Of a DNA stretch of 64,000 nt, positions 41,593 to 50,026 are shown in pieces. The first letter of the stretch is position 1; the number at the start of each line of letters is the position of its first letter. Both the position numbers and the translations under genes were made by a program. The notes below the pieces were generated by a model. It searched no databases, had not been told where the DNA came from, and was given only the letters and a program-made list of their open reading frames with translations. Origin of the DNA: Clostridiaceae bacterium (GTDB lineage Bacteria > Bacillota > Clostridia > Oscillospirales > Acutalibacteraceae); assembly GCA_904501755.1 (NCBI GenBank), contig CAJGBV010000001.1, positions 62,001 through 126,000 on the forward strand, given 5' to 3'.

Positions 41593-42396
41593 ATGGATAT
41601 TAAAATCACTTCTGTATGGTGCACAACCAAAAATCCCACTCAGTCACAGTTTTATTTGCATACGCATAATGAATATGAAATTTTCTGCATACTTTCAGGA
41701 AACGCACAATACTCTGTTGAAGGTAACAAGTATAAGCTTATGCCGGGTGATATTATGATAATGCGAAAAAACGAATTCCATTATCTTTTACTTAAATCAA
41801 ACGAGCCTTACGAAAGAATTGTAGTAAATTTTTCTGTTGATGCAGAAATGGAAAGCAACGACCTTTTAGCCCCATTTATTTGTCGCAAGGCCGGTGAAAG
41901 AAATCATTACCGCCCTTCTTCTCTTCAATATAATCATATGCTTTACTACCTGAAAAAGCTTTGTAAAGCAAACACAATGCAAAAAAAGTCATGCTACCTT
42001 TTGCCCTTTCTTAGCGAGCTAAATGAAGCCTTTGAATTGGACTTTAATTCACAAAAGCCTACAAAGGATAAAGCAACACACATAATAAATTATATAAACA
42101 GCCATTTAGAAGAGGATATTTCCCTTACAGGTGTTTCTGAAGATTTTTTTATAAGCAGCAATCATATCAACCGCATAATAAAGGAAACCTCCGGCACTAC
42201 ATTTTGGGAATATGTCACAGTAAAAAGACTATCCCTTGCCAGAGAGCAAATAAAGTCGGGACGAAAACCAATAGAGGCGTGTTTTTCTTCAGGCTTTAAG
42301 GATTATGCCACCTTTTTCCGTTCCTATAAAAAGCATTTTGGTGTTTCTCCCAAAGCAGATAAAAGCCCCATCCCACTTACTGAAATTCAGAACTAA
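41593..42396 (+). CDS. AraC family regulator of the sugar isomerase/dehydrogenase operon
   Basis: Regulator of 267 residues with an N-terminal cupin ligand-binding domain (HTHNEYEIFCILSGNAQYSVEG, in part; LMPGDIMIMRKNEFHYLL) and C-terminal double HTH (about 165-260: DISLTGVSEDFFISSNHINR and GFKDYATFFRSYKKHFGVSP). AAAAGGAGATG precedes the ATG at 41593; the frame extends 16 codons upstream without a site. It is divergent from the 41462 operon, 130 bases apart, so it most likely controls that operon. Confidence 0.93.
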   Translation: MDIKITSVWCTTKNPTQSQFYLHTHNEYEIFCILSGNAQYSVEGNKYKLMPGDIMIMRKNEFHYLLLKSNEPYERIVVNFSVDAEMESNDLLAPFICRKAGERNHYRPSSLQYNHMLYYLKKLCKANTMQKKSCYLLPFLSELNEAFELDFNSQKPTKDKATHIINYINSHLEEDISLTGVSEDFFISSNHINRIIKETSGTTFWEYVTVKRLSLAREQIKSGRKPIEACFSSGFKDYATFFRSYKKHFGVSPKADKSPIPLTEIQN

Positions 42397-42397
42397 A

Positions 42398-42436
42398 AAA
42401 GCATCCTTGCATTGTACTACAATGCAAGGATGCTTT
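42398..42436. terminator. Bidirectional terminator between AraC and VanY-like genes
   Basis: Perfect 17-bp-class stem aaagcatccttgcatt / aatgcaaggatgcttt between convergent genes. Confidence 0.9.
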
Positions 42437-42443
42437 AATACTA

Positions 42444-43478
42444 CTAAGTATCTGAGCCTGTTTCGTTTCCTGAACTGTCTGACTCATCGCTATTATTACT
42501 GTCTGTGCTTTCTTCATTTTGCTCTTCATCTTGTGAAGAATCATTATTTAAATCAGAGGAATCACCCTCCTGTATATCTTTTGACGAAGAACCGCTGTTG
42601 TTCTCACTGTCCGAGGAGGCTTCCTCACTTTCCTCTGTTACCGAAGACTCTTTTTCTTCATTTTCTTCTACCGATGTATAGGATGAAGTAATACCGAAAT
42701 ACTCCTCAAGGGTGAGTCCACTCTCTTTAATTTTGGTAGAAAGCTCGATTCCTACATATCTTATATGCCACGCCTCATATTTATAGCCTGTAATATCCTC
42801 CTTACCCTCAGGATAACGAAGAATAAAGCCATATTCCCAGCAGTGTGCGGCTATCCATTCTCCAACATTTTTATATGTATTATTATAGGCAACGGTACTT
42901 GCACTGTTAACATCAATTGCAAGGCCTGCCTGATGCTCTGAATGTCCCGGCCGTGCAGAATATCTATCTGCCGCCGCAACACCGTCACGCTTACAGTAAT
43001 AGCTATACAGCTCATCTTGTCTGTAATAATTTCTATATCCCGATGAAATCCACACATTAATTCCATCCTTTTTAGCACCTGCCTTCATTTTTTCAAAGGC
43101 AGTCTTGCAAACAGAGTTAAGACCGGGATTATAGCTTTTTGGCAAGGAATAGGTTTTGTTTACAACAAGCACTCCGCCAATATATGTAACACCATCTTTC
43201 ACCTTTATTGTATATCCTTTAGAGGTAGTACCTACAATGGTTCCGCCGCTTACTGTTACAGCCTCAAATCCAAAAGGTGTATTGTCTTCCTCTGACACCT
43301 GACCGTTGTTTTCCTCGCTTGAGGACTGGGGTGCAGAGCTTTCCTCTATATTGCTTTCCTCACTGCTTACACTTACAGGTTCAGACTGACTTTCGTTTTC
43401 TTCGGGCTTTTTACCGCAACTGCAAAACACAAAAATAGTACACAAAAGCAGACATAAAACTCTTATAACATTTTTCAT
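42444..43478 (-). CDS. D-alanyl-D-alanine carboxypeptidase, VanY-type (M15B) lipoprotein
   Basis: Exported peptidase of 344 residues trimming the terminal D-Ala of peptidoglycan stems. The signal peptide ends FVFCSCGKK, with the lipidated Cys at about residue 21. A Ser/Glu-rich linker (about 25-75) precedes the M15 domain (about 100-265), where the zinc ligands sit in RPGHSEHQAGLAID and EAWHIRYVG, and SGYRNYYRQDELY is typical. The last 75 residues are an extremely acidic, Ser/Asn-rich tail with no hydrophobic content. Monocistronic. Confidence 0.92.
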   Translation of the reverse strand: MKNVIRVLCLLLCTIFVFCSCGKKPEENESQSEPVSVSSEESNIEESSAPQSSSEENNGQVSEEDNTPFGFEAVTVSGGTIVGTTSKGYTIKVKDGVTYIGGVLVVNKTYSLPKSYNPGLNSVCKTAFEKMKAGAKKDGINVWISSGYRNYYRQDELYSYYCKRDGVAAADRYSARPGHSEHQAGLAIDVNSASTVAYNNTYKNVGEWIAAHCWEYGFILRYPEGKEDITGYKYEAWHIRYVGIELSTKIKESGLTLEEYFGITSSYTSVEENEEKESSVTEESEEASSDSENNSGSSSKDIQEGDSSDLNNDSSQDEEQNEESTDSNNSDESDSSGNETGSDT

Positions 43479-43552
43479 TATGTTTCACTTCTTATTCGTA
43501 ATATACATATATTATATTTTCTGTGTGACATTATGTCAACCTTGAAAATATA

Positions 43553-43581
43553 TTGATTATGTAAGTATATTTTGATATACT
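43553..43581 (+). promoter_or_regulatory. Promoter of the LOG family gene
   Basis: TTGATT (43553-43558), 17-base spacer, TATACT (43576-43581), 21 bases before the start. Confidence 0.65.
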
Positions 43582-43601
43582 ATAATAAAGGAGCTGAGCT
43601 T

Positions 43602-44180
43602 ATGAGAATTTGTGTTTACGGGGCAGCTTCCCCGACAATTGATAAAAAATATATAGAAATAACCGAAGAAATGGGAAAAGCTATGGTAAAGCGTGGCCAC
43701 AGTCTTGTTTTCGGCGGCGGAGGCAACGGACTAATGGGTGCTACCGCCAGAGGAGTAAAATCAGAGGATGGATATATCATGGGCGTTATCCCAAAATTTT
43801 TCAGAGATGAAGAAATTGAAGCGGTATGCGATATTTGTGACAAGCTTATTGAACCTGATACAATGAGGGAAAGAAAGCAGATTATGGAGGAAAACTGCGA
43901 TGCCTTTATGGTGGTACCCGGTGGAATAGGCACCTATGAGGAATTTTTCGAAATTCTGACCTCAAAACAGCTATGCCGTCATAATAAGCCTATAGCTATT
44001 TATAATCAAATGGGTTATTACAACGAGCTTTATGCTACTATGGTGCAAGCGGTTAAAAAGAACTTTATAAAACCTGACTGTCTTGAGCTCTTTAAAATAT
44101 CAGATAATCTTGATGAGCTTTTCAGTTATATTGAAGCTCCGCAAAAGCAAAGAACCGTAAAGGATTTAAAAGAAGGTTAA
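43602..44180 (+). CDS. LOG family protein (TIGR00730, Rossmann fold)
   Basis: Nucleotide 5'-monophosphate phosphoribohydrolase-like protein of 192 residues. The signatures VFGGGGNGLMGATARG and MVVPGGIGTYEEFFEILT correspond to the GGGxxGLMG and PGGxGTxxE motifs of the LOG family, which in plants and some bacteria releases cytokinin base; bacterial housekeeping substrates may be AMP or similar. AAAGGAG precedes the ATG at 43602. It is followed after 2 bases by a hydrolase gene. Confidence 0.93.
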   Translation: MRICVYGAASPTIDKKYIEITEEMGKAMVKRGHSLVFGGGGNGLMGATARGVKSEDGYIMGVIPKFFRDEEIEAVCDICDKLIEPDTMRERKQIMEENCDAFMVVPGGIGTYEEFFEILTSKQLCRHNKPIAIYNQMGYYNELYATMVQAVKKNFIKPDCLELFKISDNLDELFSYIEAPQKQRTVKDLKEG

Positions 44181-44182
44181 AA

Positions 44183-45151
44183 ATGAAAAAAAGTACAAAA
44201 GCCGTTCTCATTACAGCAGGTATCGCCTCTGCCTTAGGCGCAGGGGTGGCATATCTTGCAACAGCCAATTATCTTTTAAAGGTAGCCCTTGACCGAAGTC
44301 AGCCCAAGGCAAAAGGCAGAAGCAAAAAAAGGCTCACGGGAAACGACGATTACTCAAAAATGCTTGAAGCTATGATGAATGCATCTGCTGAGCTTGAAAA
44401 GGAAAGCTTTGAAACGGTGGAAATCGAAAGTCACGACGGCATAAAGCTGGTGGGACACTGGTACTGTCCGCAAAACCCCAAGCGCGTTATAATCGCTATG
44501 CACGGCTGGCGTTCAGGCTGGTCGCAGGATTTCGGTGTTATATCTCCCTTCTGGCATAAAAATGACTGCGCTGTGCTTTATGCAGAGCAACGGGCTCAGG
44601 GCAACAGTGAGGGAGAATATATGGGATTTGGTCTGCTTGAACGTTTTGACTGTCTTGAATGGACTAAATATATAGCAGAAAAAACAGAGTCTAAGCTTCC
44701 CGTATATCTTTGCGGCGTTTCTATGGGCGCTACCACCGTTCTTATGACGGCTGGCTTTGAGCTACCGAACTGTGTTAAGGGAATTATTGCCGATTGCGGC
44801 TTTACCTCTCCCCACGCTATATGGAAGCATGTAGCAGAGAACAATCTGAAAATACCTTTCGGGCTTTACAGTGCGGTAGTTAATGATATGTGCAAAAAGC
44901 GTATTCAGGCAACAAGCGACGAATACTCATGTATACAGGCCATGCAAAACTGCACAGTTCCCGTGCTTTTTGCCCACGGCACCGACGATAAATTCGTACC
45001 TATTGAAATGACCTTCGAAAATTATAAGGCTTGTTCTGCACCTAAAAAGCTTTTTGTTGTCCCCGGTGCTGCCCACGGAATGAGCTATTTTGTAGATAAG
45101 GACGGATATGAAGCCGCCACCCTTAAATTTTGGGAAGAGTATGATAAATAA
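44183..45151 (+). CDS. Membrane-anchored alpha/beta hydrolase
   Basis: Serine hydrolase of 322 residues with one N-terminal helix (about 7-28, AVLITAGIASALGAGVAYLA) and an alpha/beta-hydrolase fold. The oxyanion region is AMHGWRSGWSQD, the nucleophile elbow is LCGVSMGATTVL (Ser), the acid is in FAHGTDDKFVP and the catalytic His in GAAHGMSYF. Members of this clade are BAAT/BD-FAE-like esterases or thioesterases without known substrate. Cotranscribed with the LOG gene. Confidence 0.92.
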   Translation: MKKSTKAVLITAGIASALGAGVAYLATANYLLKVALDRSQPKAKGRSKKRLTGNDDYSKMLEAMMNASAELEKESFETVEIESHDGIKLVGHWYCPQNPKRVIIAMHGWRSGWSQDFGVISPFWHKNDCAVLYAEQRAQGNSEGEYMGFGLLERFDCLEWTKYIAEKTESKLPVYLCGVSMGATTVLMTAGFELPNCVKGIIADCGFTSPHAIWKHVAENNLKIPFGLYSAVVNDMCKKRIQATSDEYSCIQAMQNCTVPVLFAHGTDDKFVPIEMTFENYKACSAPKKLFVVPGAAHGMSYFVDKDGYEAATLKFWEEYDK

Positions 45152-45154
45152 ACT

Positions 45155-45187
45155 AAAGACCTTGAACAAATACAGTTCAAGGTCTTT
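45155..45187. terminator. Bidirectional terminator after the hydrolase gene
   Basis: Perfect stem aaagaccttgaac / gttcaaggtcttt between convergent genes. Confidence 0.88.
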
Positions 45188-45195
45188 CTTGTTAT

Positions 45196-45852
45196 CTAAA
45201 GTGTTTCGATAAATTTTGTGATTTTATCAGCTAATATCTCATAACCCTTATCACAGGGATGAAGTCCGTCAGGCATATACATTTCTTTAATTACGGGAAT
45301 TTTTGGCTGAAGTCCGCTGTTTTTGAACAAATCAAGCACAGGAAGTGAATAATACTCTGCAACCTCACGAATAATCTCAACATAGGTTTTAAGGGTTGCT
45401 ACATTATTTTCTTTATCTCCGTCACCTTTCATATTATCCTCATTGCATCTGTGAAGAGGTGTTAAAATTCCTATTTTAGCGGTTGGATATTTCTCTATAA
45501 GAGAGATATAAAGGCAGTGCAGCGCTCCGTAAAAAGTATTTACGGTGCGGTCGTCCATAGTACCCAAAGGTGCATCCCCATGTCCAAAATCATTGGTACC
45601 GCCAAAAACGATAACACAGTCAGCTTCAGGCTCCATTTCTTCAACACGAGAAATAAAATCCTTATCCCATACAGGATTAACAGATACCTTAGATTGTCGA
45701 GCAATTCTTGTTCCGCCAATACCATAATTATTGCAAATTGCACCGGTATTTTCCGCAATAAGATTAGTAAAGCGTTTTTCTACACTACTTGCTCCCGAAC
45801 CCGCTGTTATACTGTCACCTAAAAAATTAATTTTTTTGCCCTTTAATTCCAT
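45196..45852 (-). CDS. SGNH/GDSL hydrolase
   Basis: Esterase of 218 residues. Block I is NFLGDSITAGSGASS (catalytic Ser), block III is VFGGTNDFGHGD (Asn), and block V is PDGLHPCDKGYE (Asp and His). No signal peptide is seen, so it acts in the cytosol or is released otherwise. Related enzymes deacylate carbohydrates, lysophospholipids or thioesters. AAGGTGA precedes the ATG. Monocistronic, between a hydrolase terminator and the tRNA-Arg terminator. Confidence 0.92.
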   Translation of the reverse strand: MELKGKKINFLGDSITAGSGASSVEKRFTNLIAENTGAICNNYGIGGTRIARQSKVSVNPVWDKDFISRVEEMEPEADCVIVFGGTNDFGHGDAPLGTMDDRTVNTFYGALHCLYISLIEKYPTAKIGILTPLHRCNEDNMKGDGDKENNVATLKTYVEIIREVAEYYSLPVLDLFKNSGLQPKIPVIKEMYMPDGLHPCDKGYEILADKITKFIETL

Positions 45853-45942
45853 ATAATCACCTTATTTTCAATTTTTATTAATTTTAATACTTTTATTTAG
45901 AAATGTAAAGGAAATTAATGAAAATAATTACGTATAAAAAAG

Positions 45943-45968
45943 AAAAGCTACACATTGTGTAGCTTTTT
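45943..45968 (-). terminator. Terminator directly after tRNA-Arg
   Basis: Perfect stem aaaagctacaca / tgtgtagctttt with the minus strand ending TTTTCTTTTTTA; it begins right after the encoded CCA. Confidence 0.9.
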
Positions 45969-46045
45969 TGGCGCGCCCGGCGCGATTCGAACGCACGGCC
46001 TTTCGCTTAGGAGGCGAACGCTCTATCCAGCTGAGCTACGGGCGC
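45969..46045 (-). tRNA. tRNA-Arg (anticodon CCT)
   Basis: Complete cloverleaf on the minus strand: acceptor arms GCGCCCG and CGGGCGC, D-arm with AGCTCAGCTGGATAGAGC, anticodon stem TTCGC/GCGAA enclosing CTCCTAA (anticodon CCT, reads AGG), T-arm with GTTCGAATC. The 3'-CCA is encoded (45971-45969). Discriminator base is G. It lies 38 bases downstream of galE on the same strand and may be partly cotranscribed with it. Confidence 0.97.
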
Positions 46046-46052
46046 ATATTTT

Positions 46053-46074
46053 CGCCCACTAATATTAGTGGGCG
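46053..46074. terminator. Hairpin between galE and tRNA-Arg
   Basis: Perfect stem cgcccacta / tagtgggcg. The T-run is only on the plus-strand side, so on the minus strand (galE to tRNA) it may be a pause or processing hairpin rather than a terminator. Confidence 0.55.
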
Positions 46075-46082
46075 TTTTTATA

Positions 46083-47096
46083 TCAATCTCTGTATCCGTT
46101 GGGGTTATTCTTCTGCCAACGCCAAGTATCAATACACATTCTCTCTATATTGTACTGTGCCTCCCAGCCTAAAATTTCCTTAGCCTTAGATGCATCAGCG
46201 TAAACTTCGTCAGGATCTCCCGGACGACGAGGTGCAATAACAAAGGGAATTTCCATTTCTGCGGCTTTACCGAAAGCATCCTTAAGCTGAAGCACAGATA
46301 CACCGTTACCTGTACCAAGATTAAAGGCTTCACAGGACTGGTTATTAAGTGCCCAGTTAACTGCAGCAACGTGGCCTTTTGCAAGGTCAACAACGTGGAT
46401 ATAATCACGCACGCCTGTACCGTCAACTGTATTATAGTCATTACCGAATACATTTAACTTTTCAAGTCTGCCTACCGCTACCTGAGAAATATAGGGCATA
46501 AGGTTATTGGGAATACCCTTGGGGTCCTCACCGATTTTTCCGCTTTCGTGTGCACCGATAGGGTTAAAGTAACGAAGAAGTGCTATACACCAGCTGTTAT
46601 CACTTATGTAAAGGTCACGAAGCATTTCCTCAATAAAGAGCTTCGTTCTGCCGTAAGGATTGATTGCGCCAAGAGGCATACCCTCTTTAAGAGGCATTTC
46701 CTTTGCAACACCGTAAACGGTAGCAGAAGAAGAAAATACTATCTTCTTAACATCAAACTCACGCATAACTTCAAGAAGAACAAGGGTACTGATAAGGTTG
46801 TTATCATAATATTCAACAGGCTTTGCAACAGATTCGCCAACTGCCTTAAGACCTGCAAAATGGATAACTGCATCAATTTTATTTTTCTTGAAAATTTTTC
46901 TTAAAGCTTTTTTGTTTCTTACATCTTCCTTATAGAATTTAACCTTTTTACCTGTAATCTGGGCAACCCTTCTTAAAGATTCTTCATTACTGTTATCAAG
47001 GTTATCAACTACGATTACCTCATATCCTGCCGCCATCATTTCAATACAGGTATGAGAACCAATATAACCTGCGCCGCCTGTTACTAAAACTGCCAT
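46083..47096 (-). CDS. galE: UDP-glucose 4-epimerase
   Basis: Leloir-pathway epimerase (UDP-glucose to UDP-galactose), 337 residues, with bound NAD. The Rossmann motif is VTGGAGYIGSHTCIEMM, the catalytic pair is SSSATVYG (Ser/Thr) and NPYGRTKLFIEEML (YxxxK), and substrate-binding LRYFNPIGAHESG follows. GGAGATG precedes the ATG. It is unlinked to other galactose genes and is followed by tRNA-Arg. Confidence 0.96.
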   Translation of the reverse strand: MAVLVTGGAGYIGSHTCIEMMAAGYEVIVVDNLDNSNEESLRRVAQITGKKVKFYKEDVRNKKALRKIFKKNKIDAVIHFAGLKAVGESVAKPVEYYDNNLISTLVLLEVMREFDVKKIVFSSSATVYGVAKEMPLKEGMPLGAINPYGRTKLFIEEMLRDLYISDNSWCIALLRYFNPIGAHESGKIGEDPKGIPNNLMPYISQVAVGRLEKLNVFGNDYNTVDGTGVRDYIHVVDLAKGHVAAVNWALNNQSCEAFNLGTGNGVSVLQLKDAFGKAAEMEIPFVIAPRRPGDPDEVYADASKAKEILGWEAQYNIERMCIDTWRWQKNNPNGYRD

Positions 47097-47120
47097 TAAA
47101 AATCATCTCCGAAATAATAA

Positions 47121-47149
47121 TTGTCAAACCGAGGTTTGTGTGCTATACT
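47121..47149 (+). promoter_or_regulatory. Promoter of dnaD-dnaI with palindrome in the spacer
   Basis: TTGTCA (47121-47126), 17-base spacer, TATACT (47144-47149). The perfect palindrome caaacc-ga-ggtttg (47125-47138) covers the spacer and could be an operator. Confidence 0.6.
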
Positions 47150-47201
47150 TAATATATTATAATATAAGAAATGAAAATTGCAAGAGTTTTTGGAGAGTTT
47201 T

Positions 47202-48119
47202 ATGAACAGTATTATTAATATGGAGGTATTCGCCAATACCTTTTCTTTTCCCAGCCAAGCGGTAGACAAACACATTAAGCTGGCAAGTGCCGTACAGTTA
47301 AAGGTGTTGTTATATATTTTCAGACACAGCAGCGAACAACTCAATGCCAAGGACATCGGCTCTGCCCTTTCTATTGATGAAGCACAAGTATCTGATGCTA
47401 TCGGTTATTGGGGTAATGCAGGTATATTAAATTCAGACCAAAAATCAAATACAAAAAACACCCAAAAAAGCAAGACCGCCCACATGCAAGGAGCAAAGCC
47501 CACAAGAGAAGAGGTCGCCCGAATGGGTGCAAATGATGAAAAGCTTCAGCATCTGTTATGCGAGGCACAGTCGGTCTTTGCAAGACCACTACGCCAGGCT
47601 GAAACCAGCACATTGGCCTGGCTATACAGTGATGAGGGTATGGATGTTTCGGTAATACTTATGCTACTTCAGTACGCGGCAAAGGAAAACAAACTAAGCA
47701 CACGTTTTATCGAAAGTACCGCTATTGACTGGATTGACAGCGGTGTAGAAACACTTGCTGATGTAGAAGTCAAAATGGCAGAGAATCTAAAGCTTGACCA
47801 ATGTGTGAAAATAGTATTTTCAGCCTTTGGTATAAAGGACAGAAAGCCTACAAAAAAAGAAAAAGAACTGGCTTTGCTTTGGGTGGATGAATGGAAGTAC
47901 GATAGAAAAATTTTCGAAAAAGCCTATGAAATCTGCGTAGATACAACCAGTGAGTTTTCTATACCCTACATTAAAAAAATTATAGAGAAATGGCATAAAG
48001 CAGGCGTTAAAACCGTTGAGGATATAAAAGAAGACACAAAACCCGTAAAAGAAAAGAAAAACGATTTTGCCGCCTATGATAAAAAGCTTTTAGAACAGCT
48101 TATGAAAAAGGAGGATTAG
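47202..48119 (+). CDS. DnaD domain replication initiation protein
   Basis: Primosome component of 305 residues. An N-terminal winged-helix region (about 15-75, QLKVLLYIFRHSSEQLNAKDIG) is followed by a charged linker and two DnaB/DnaD-like helical domains (about 115-185 and 195-270, with DVSVILMLLQYAAKEN and YIKKIIEKWHKAG, the YxxxIxxxW motif). GGAGAG precedes the ATG at 47202; an earlier in-frame ATG lacks one. dnaI follows after 1 base, so the pair loads the replicative helicase. Confidence 0.93.
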   Translation: MNSIINMEVFANTFSFPSQAVDKHIKLASAVQLKVLLYIFRHSSEQLNAKDIGSALSIDEAQVSDAIGYWGNAGILNSDQKSNTKNTQKSKTAHMQGAKPTREEVARMGANDEKLQHLLCEAQSVFARPLRQAETSTLAWLYSDEGMDVSVILMLLQYAAKENKLSTRFIESTAIDWIDSGVETLADVEVKMAENLKLDQCVKIVFSAFGIKDRKPTKKEKELALLWVDEWKYDRKIFEKAYEICVDTTSEFSIPYIKKIIEKWHKAGVKTVEDIKEDTKPVKEKKNDFAAYDKKLLEQLMKKED

Positions 48120-48120
48120 T

Positions 48121-49068
48121 GTGGCTATATCATCTGAACATATTAAAAAGGCTTTTGAAATAAAAGAAAAAGCCCTTAAAAAAGCTGAATACTTATATGA
48201 AAAATCCTTGGAGAAAGCCATAAACGCTAACCCAAGAATAAAAGAACTTAATACCGAACTTTCAAATATTGGTGCGATACTTATGATGGCGGCACTTAAA
48301 GGCGACAGTGAGCGAATCGCACTGCTTAGAAAAAAGAGCGAAAACCTTTCCAAAGAAAAACAGTCACTACTTAAAGATGCAGGGGTAAAATCCAAACAGG
48401 TCTTCTGTCAGGTATGTGGTGATACGGGTTATAACGGCGGTAAACTTTGTGAATGTATTAAAGCTATTGCTAAAGAAATCGCCCTTAGCGAAATGGAAGA
48501 AGCAATGCCACTTAGTAAAAGTAGTTTTGACAGTTTTCTTATTAAATATTATCCCGAAGAGGTTCAGGATAAAATGAGCAATCTGTTAAGCTTTGCAAAA
48601 CTGTATGCTGACGACTTTTCCCTCAATTCAACAAATATTCTCTTTATGGGAAAAAGCGGACTTGGCAAAACCCATCTTTCCCTGTCTATTGTCAGAGAGG
48701 TTGTAGGTAAAGGCTATAATGTGGTTTACGGCTCTGCTCAGAATCTTTTTTCAGAAGCCGAAAAGGAGCATTTTTCCTATAACGGAGAAAACGAAAAGCA
48801 TCAGCGTCTTTTAAATGCCGACCTACTTGTTATTGACGACCTTGGAACAGAATTTATAACAAGCTTTGTTCAGTCGCTGATTTATGATATTATAAATACA
48901 AGACTGCTGAAAGGCAAACCCACCATTATAAACACCAACCTTAATATAGAAGAGCTTGAAAGCCGTTATACCGCAAGAATAACCTCTCGTTTTATAGGAG
49001 AATATGCACTGAAAACCTTTGCGGGAAATGATATCAGATTACTTAAAAAACTTGAAAATAAAGAATGA
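48121..49068 (+). CDS. dnaI: DnaI/DnaC-like helicase loader ATPase
   Basis: AAA+ helicase loader of 315 residues. It starts at a GTG (48121) with AAGGAGG 6 bases upstream inside the dnaD end. An N-terminal coiled-coil (about 1-85) precedes a zinc module FCQVCGDTGYNGGKLCEC, then the ATPase: Walker A FMGKSGLGKTHLSLS, Walker B LLVIDDLGTEF, and sensor/arginine finger RYTARITSRFIGE. Typical partner of DnaD in Clostridia. Confidence 0.94.
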   Translation: MAISSEHIKKAFEIKEKALKKAEYLYEKSLEKAINANPRIKELNTELSNIGAILMMAALKGDSERIALLRKKSENLSKEKQSLLKDAGVKSKQVFCQVCGDTGYNGGKLCECIKAIAKEIALSEMEEAMPLSKSSFDSFLIKYYPEEVQDKMSNLLSFAKLYADDFSLNSTNILFMGKSGLGKTHLSLSIVREVVGKGYNVVYGSAQNLFSEAEKEHFSYNGENEKHQRLLNADLLVIDDLGTEFITSFVQSLIYDIINTRLLKGKPTIINTNLNIEELESRYTARITSRFIGEYALKTFAGNDIRLLKKLENKE

Positions 49069-49130
49069 GCTTTGTATAACGCCCACATCCTATGGGGTGT
49101 GGGCGAAAGTTCATTCTTTATTTTTTGTCA
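49057..49130. terminator. Long nested hairpin terminator between dnaI and an AraC gene
   Basis: Outer arms aataaagaatga / tcattctttatt enclose an inner gcccacatcc-tat-ggggtgtgggc stem; TTTTTT follows on the plus strand. The outer arms lie inside the ends of both convergent genes. Confidence 0.8.
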
Positions 49131-49908
49131 CTATTTCTTTTTTGTATTTATTAGGTGAAGTGCCCATTATTTTTTTAAACTGCTTACTGAAATGGTATTC
49201 GTCATAAAAGCCCAAATTATAGGCAATTTCCTTTATTGACATTTCAGGGAAATTTTTAAAATAAGCAATTGCCTGTTCTACTTTAAATTTCAAAATGTAC
49301 TGGTGAATCGTTACTCCGAAAAGATTTTTAAATTTAGTTTCGGCAGTTTTTACAGATACGTGTGTTTTTTGAGAAAGTTCTTTATTGGACAAAAAGCTTT
49401 CCGGATTTTTATGTATTATATTTTTAATCTGCTCACCTATCTGTACGGTTGCCTGTTGATTAGCTGCATCACTTATTTCACACATCAGCAAATCAAAGAA
49501 AATATCTGCTTTTTTATGGTTTGAGCAAAGTTTAGAGTTTACTATCTCATAAAAATATTTTTTAATATTTCTGTTAGATGATGCATTTATAAGACTTTCA
49601 ACCACACATATTTCATCTGTTTCTTTAAAACATTCTTCCTCAAAGGATAGATGAAAATACATTGTTTTAGAATCCGGCAAACACGGCCCCGCACCATAAT
49701 GGGTATTATTTGCATAAAGTATAAGCAAGGTATCTTCGGTCAATTCAAAGACTTCATCATTTTGTCCTATTTTCCATTTACCCTTGAGCATATATATAAA
49801 ATCATGCTCTGCCATTCTGCGTTTTGGATGAACAAAAGGTGTTGCATAATAATTTATGTTGGCATCGGTAACGGTATGACGCCTTGTTGTGTTGAATTTA
49901 TTTTTCAT
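49111..49908 (-). CDS. AraC family regulator divergent from the glycyl radical operon
   Basis: Regulator of about 265 residues: cupin-type sensor (about 20-110, MAEHDFIYMLKGKWKIGQ) and C-terminal double HTH (about 165-262: FLSNKELSQKTHVSVKTAE and EIAYNLGFYDEYHFSKQFKK). The ATG at 49908 with AAGTGG is preferred; the frame extends another 20 codons. It is divergent from the radical SAM activase gene by about 120 AT-rich bases, making it the likely switch for that operon. Confidence 0.9.
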   Translation of the reverse strand: MKNKFNTTRRHTVTDANINYYATPFVHPKRRMAEHDFIYMLKGKWKIGQNDEVFELTEDTLLILYANNTHYGAGPCLPDSKTMYFHLSFEEECFKETDEICVVESLINASSNRNIKKYFYEIVNSKLCSNHKKADIFFDLLMCEISDAANQQATVQIGEQIKNIIHKNPESFLSNKELSQKTHVSVKTAETKFKNLFGVTIHQYILKFKVEQAIAYFKNFPEMSIKEIAYNLGFYDEYHFSKQFKKIMGTSPNKYKKEIVTKNKE

Positions 49909-50026
49909 TTTAACCACTTCGCAATTTTTGTTTTGCTTTATTTTACATTTTATTTTTCCATTTGTCAATTCAATTATTTATTATAGTTTATTAGTATTAA
50001 ATTATCAAATAGTAAGATGTGATGAA

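Noticed and set aside
45968..46183. Plus-strand open frame starting MARPARFERTAFRLGG
   Set aside because: It is the reverse complement of tRNA-Arg(CCT). This type of spurious protein is a common misannotation over tRNA genes.
49889..50026. N-terminal extension of the radical SAM activase
   Set aside because: The extra residues are hydrophobic translation of the AT-rich divergent promoter region; homology begins at KIFGKGFNF.
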